Assembly (NCBI GenBank): GCA_022360535.1
Contig: JAKSCP010000046.1
Location: 1-6,071 of the forward strand
Source: Pseudomonadales bacterium
Lineage (GTDB): Bacteria; Pseudomonadota; Gammaproteobacteria; Pseudomonadales; Pseudohongiellaceae
Direction of reading: 5' to 3'
DNA: 6,071 nucleotides
Numbering within the stretch: position 1 is the stretch's first letter; every line of letters begins with the position of its first letter. A program made the position numbers and the translations under genes. Below the pieces are notes generated by a model. It ran no database searches. It was not told where the DNA came from and saw only the letters and a list, made by a program, of their open reading frames with translations. Positions 5,691-6,071 of the stretch are shown here, in pieces.

Positions 5691-5853
5691 GGAGAGATGG
5701 GTGAGCGCAAGCGTCTAGAAAGCGCCAGCTTTCTGCGCAGAGCGAACGACCTCGAGCTGCGCTCGAGGGCTGGACGAGTGGCTGAAGGCGCGCCCCTGCT
5801 AAGGGCGTATAGGTTAACCCCTATCGAGGGTTCGAATCCCTCTCTCTCCGCCA
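5691..5853 (+). tRNA. tRNA-Ser(GCU) interrupted by about 70 bp between acceptor and D arm
   Basis: The 3' part is a complete class II serine tRNA: D-arm region 5773-5790, anticodon stem CGCCC/GGGCG around loop CTGCTAA (anticodon GCT, 5798-5800), long variable arm ATAGG/CCTAT (5809-5824), T arm GAGGG/CCCTC with TTCGAAT loop (5826-5842), acceptor strand TCTCTCC (5843-5849), discriminator G and encoded CCA. It would read AGC and AGU codons. The expected 5' acceptor strand GGAGAGA, pairing 7 of 7, is not adjacent but at 5691-5697, directly behind a tRNA-type promoter. Read without a gap, a tRNA at 5764-5853 would have CGAGGGC as acceptor strand, with C-C and C-U mismatches at its ends (5 of 7 paired). 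The D stem has an A-G mismatch (5774/5788). It may be a disrupted pseudogene, a tRNA carrying an extra domain, or an assembly artefact. Identity as tRNA-Ser(GCU) is firm; the 5' boundary and function are not. Confidence 0.75.
5701..5770 (+). repeat. Two-hairpin insertion inside the tRNA-Ser gene
   Basis: The extra sequence holds two perfect stem-loops: AGAAAGC (5717-5723) with GCTTTCT (5728-5734) around GCCA, and CCTCGAGC (5750-5757) with GCTCGAGG (5761-5768) around TGC. Its edges are bracketed by imperfect direct repeats TGGGTGAG (5698-5705) and TGGACGAG (5771-5778), 73 nt apart, so the exact ends are ambiguous by several bases. It codes for nothing recognisable and is too small for a group I intron. 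The style (short perfect stems, 3-4 nt loops) matches the hairpin chain downstream at 5933-6063. Confidence 0.55.
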
Positions 5854-5909
5854 TAACCAAAAAATGACCCCGCTCCGCGGGGTTTTTTGGTTATGGCGGA
5901 GAGAGAGGG
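5838..5909. repeat. Long inverted repeat copying the tRNA 3' end across its terminator
   Basis: Positions 5838-5864 are perfectly complementary to 5883-5909 (27 bp), and inside them 5868-5873 pairs with 5877-5882. Only a 3-nt bulge (TGA) and a 3-nt loop (TCC) are unpaired. The left arm comprises the 3' T-stem strand, acceptor strand, discriminator, CCA and a short trailer of the tRNA; the right arm is its inverted copy. Complementarity stops at 5837/5910. Confidence 0.85.
5868..5888 (+). terminator. Intrinsic terminator of the tRNA-Ser transcript
   Basis: A 6-bp GC stem, CCCCGC/GCGGGG, with a TCC loop is followed by six T (5883-5888), 15 nt after the CCA. The six A at 5859-5864 on the other side make it usable from the minus strand as well. 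Confidence 0.85.
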
Positions 5910-5932
5910 TCAAGAGAAGCCTCGCGGTTCGA

Positions 5933-6063
5933 CAAATTGCGGGAGCAATTTGGACAGCCGCAGGCTGCCCTGAAAGGGTGAAGGATTTAGCTAAGCTAAA
6001 CCCTGAATCAACGCTGCGCCAGCAGCGCAGACGTTGCGCGCAGCGCGGCGCCCCAACGGGGCG
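5933..6063. repeat. Chain of short hairpins downstream of the tRNA, running to the window edge
   Basis: At least five stem-loops follow one another closely: CAAATTGC/GCAATTTG (5933-5952, loop GGGA), CAGCC/GGCTG (5955-5967, loop GCA), TTTAGC/GCTAAA (5986-6000, loop TAA), CTGCGC/GCGCAG (6014-6030, loop CAGCA) and CGCCCC/GGGGCG (6049-6063, loop AAC). Weaker ones lie at 5968-5978 and 6037-6047. Stem sequences differ while size and loop length stay similar, and GGA or GAGGA tends to follow a stem. No gene was recognised between 5854 and 6071. A plus-strand frame is open from an ATG at 5864 to the edge but looks incidental. Confidence 0.6.
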
Positions 6064-6071
6064 AGGATTTC

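Noticed and set aside
5691..5853. Group I or archaeal-type intron in the tRNA
   Set aside because: The insert is far too short for a group I intron and not in the anticodon loop. No group I core was seen. Bacteria lack the tRNA splicing endonuclease needed for bulge-helix-bulge introns.
5636..5860. Minus-strand 74-codon frame beginning MVMAEREGFEPS
   Set aside because: The AEREGFEPS peptide is the antisense translation of the tRNA-Ser T arm and acceptor, a well-known source of false gene calls. The rest overlays the insert and the hydratase 3' end, with no sign of a real protein.
5643..5867. Plus-strand 74-codon frame across the tRNA
   Set aside because: It runs through the promoter, tRNA and insert; the lack of stops is incidental and the translation has no recognisable family.
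5838..5909. Phage or island attachment site (att) at the tRNA 3' end
   Set aside because: Integration leaves a direct repeat of the tRNA 3' end, but here the copy is inverted, and no integrase is present in the window. An element beyond the edge cannot be excluded.
5864..6071. Plus-strand frame open from ATG 5864 to the window edge (69 codons)
   Set aside because: It starts inside the tRNA terminator and reads through the inverted tRNA copy and the hairpin chain. The product is basic and low in family signal, without a ribosome-binding site, so it is most likely a chance frame in stop-poor GC-rich hairpins. Sequence beyond the edge would settle it.

Overview
The window looks like a bacterial chromosome, most likely a marine-type gammaproteobacterium. 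This rests on about 50% GC, dense protein-coding layout, a proteobacterial tRNA-Ser with encoded CCA and a stringent-type promoter, and CoA-metabolism genes of the kind found in such genomes. The taxonomic guess is an inference; there is no rRNA or marker gene here.

Layout. (1) Positions 1-330 hold the C-terminal end of a Sel1-repeat protein, closed by a small hairpin terminator. (2) Positions 417-1199 encode an XRE-type regulator with an MmyB/MltR-like ligand-binding domain. It converges on, and overlaps by 4 bp, the next gene. (3) Positions 1196-4694 (minus strand) form a compact four-gene run. In transcription order it is a MaoC-type hot-dog hydratase, a CitE-like CoA-ester lyase, an acyl-CoA dehydrogenase, and an exported metallo-beta-lactamase-fold protein. 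(4) A 106-bp divergent intergenic region separates this run from a plus-strand gene (4801-5646) for a double hot-dog hydratase related to mesaconyl-C4-CoA hydratase. (5) From 5672 to the end lies a tRNA-Ser(GCU) locus with its own promoter and terminator, an apparent insertion of about 70 bp in its 5' part, an inverted copy of its 3' end, and a chain of short hairpins running to the window edge.

How the genes fit together. Two hydratases, a citramalyl/malyl/HMG-CoA-type lyase and an FAD-dependent acyl-CoA dehydrogenase suggest breakdown of a branched or methyl-substituted C5-C6 acyl-CoA (mesaconyl-, itaconyl- or methylglutaconyl-CoA type) to acetyl-CoA plus a keto acid. The cluster is bounded by a convergent gene on one side and a tRNA on the other, so it appears complete, and it carries no CoA-transferase or ligase. 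The XRE regulator and the exported MBL-fold protein may or may not belong to the same process.

The most unusual object is the tRNA-Ser(GCU). Promoter, perfectly matching 5' acceptor strand, anticodon arm, variable arm, T arm, CCA and terminator are all present. However, the 5' acceptor strand is separated from the D arm by roughly 70 bp that fold as two strong hairpins.
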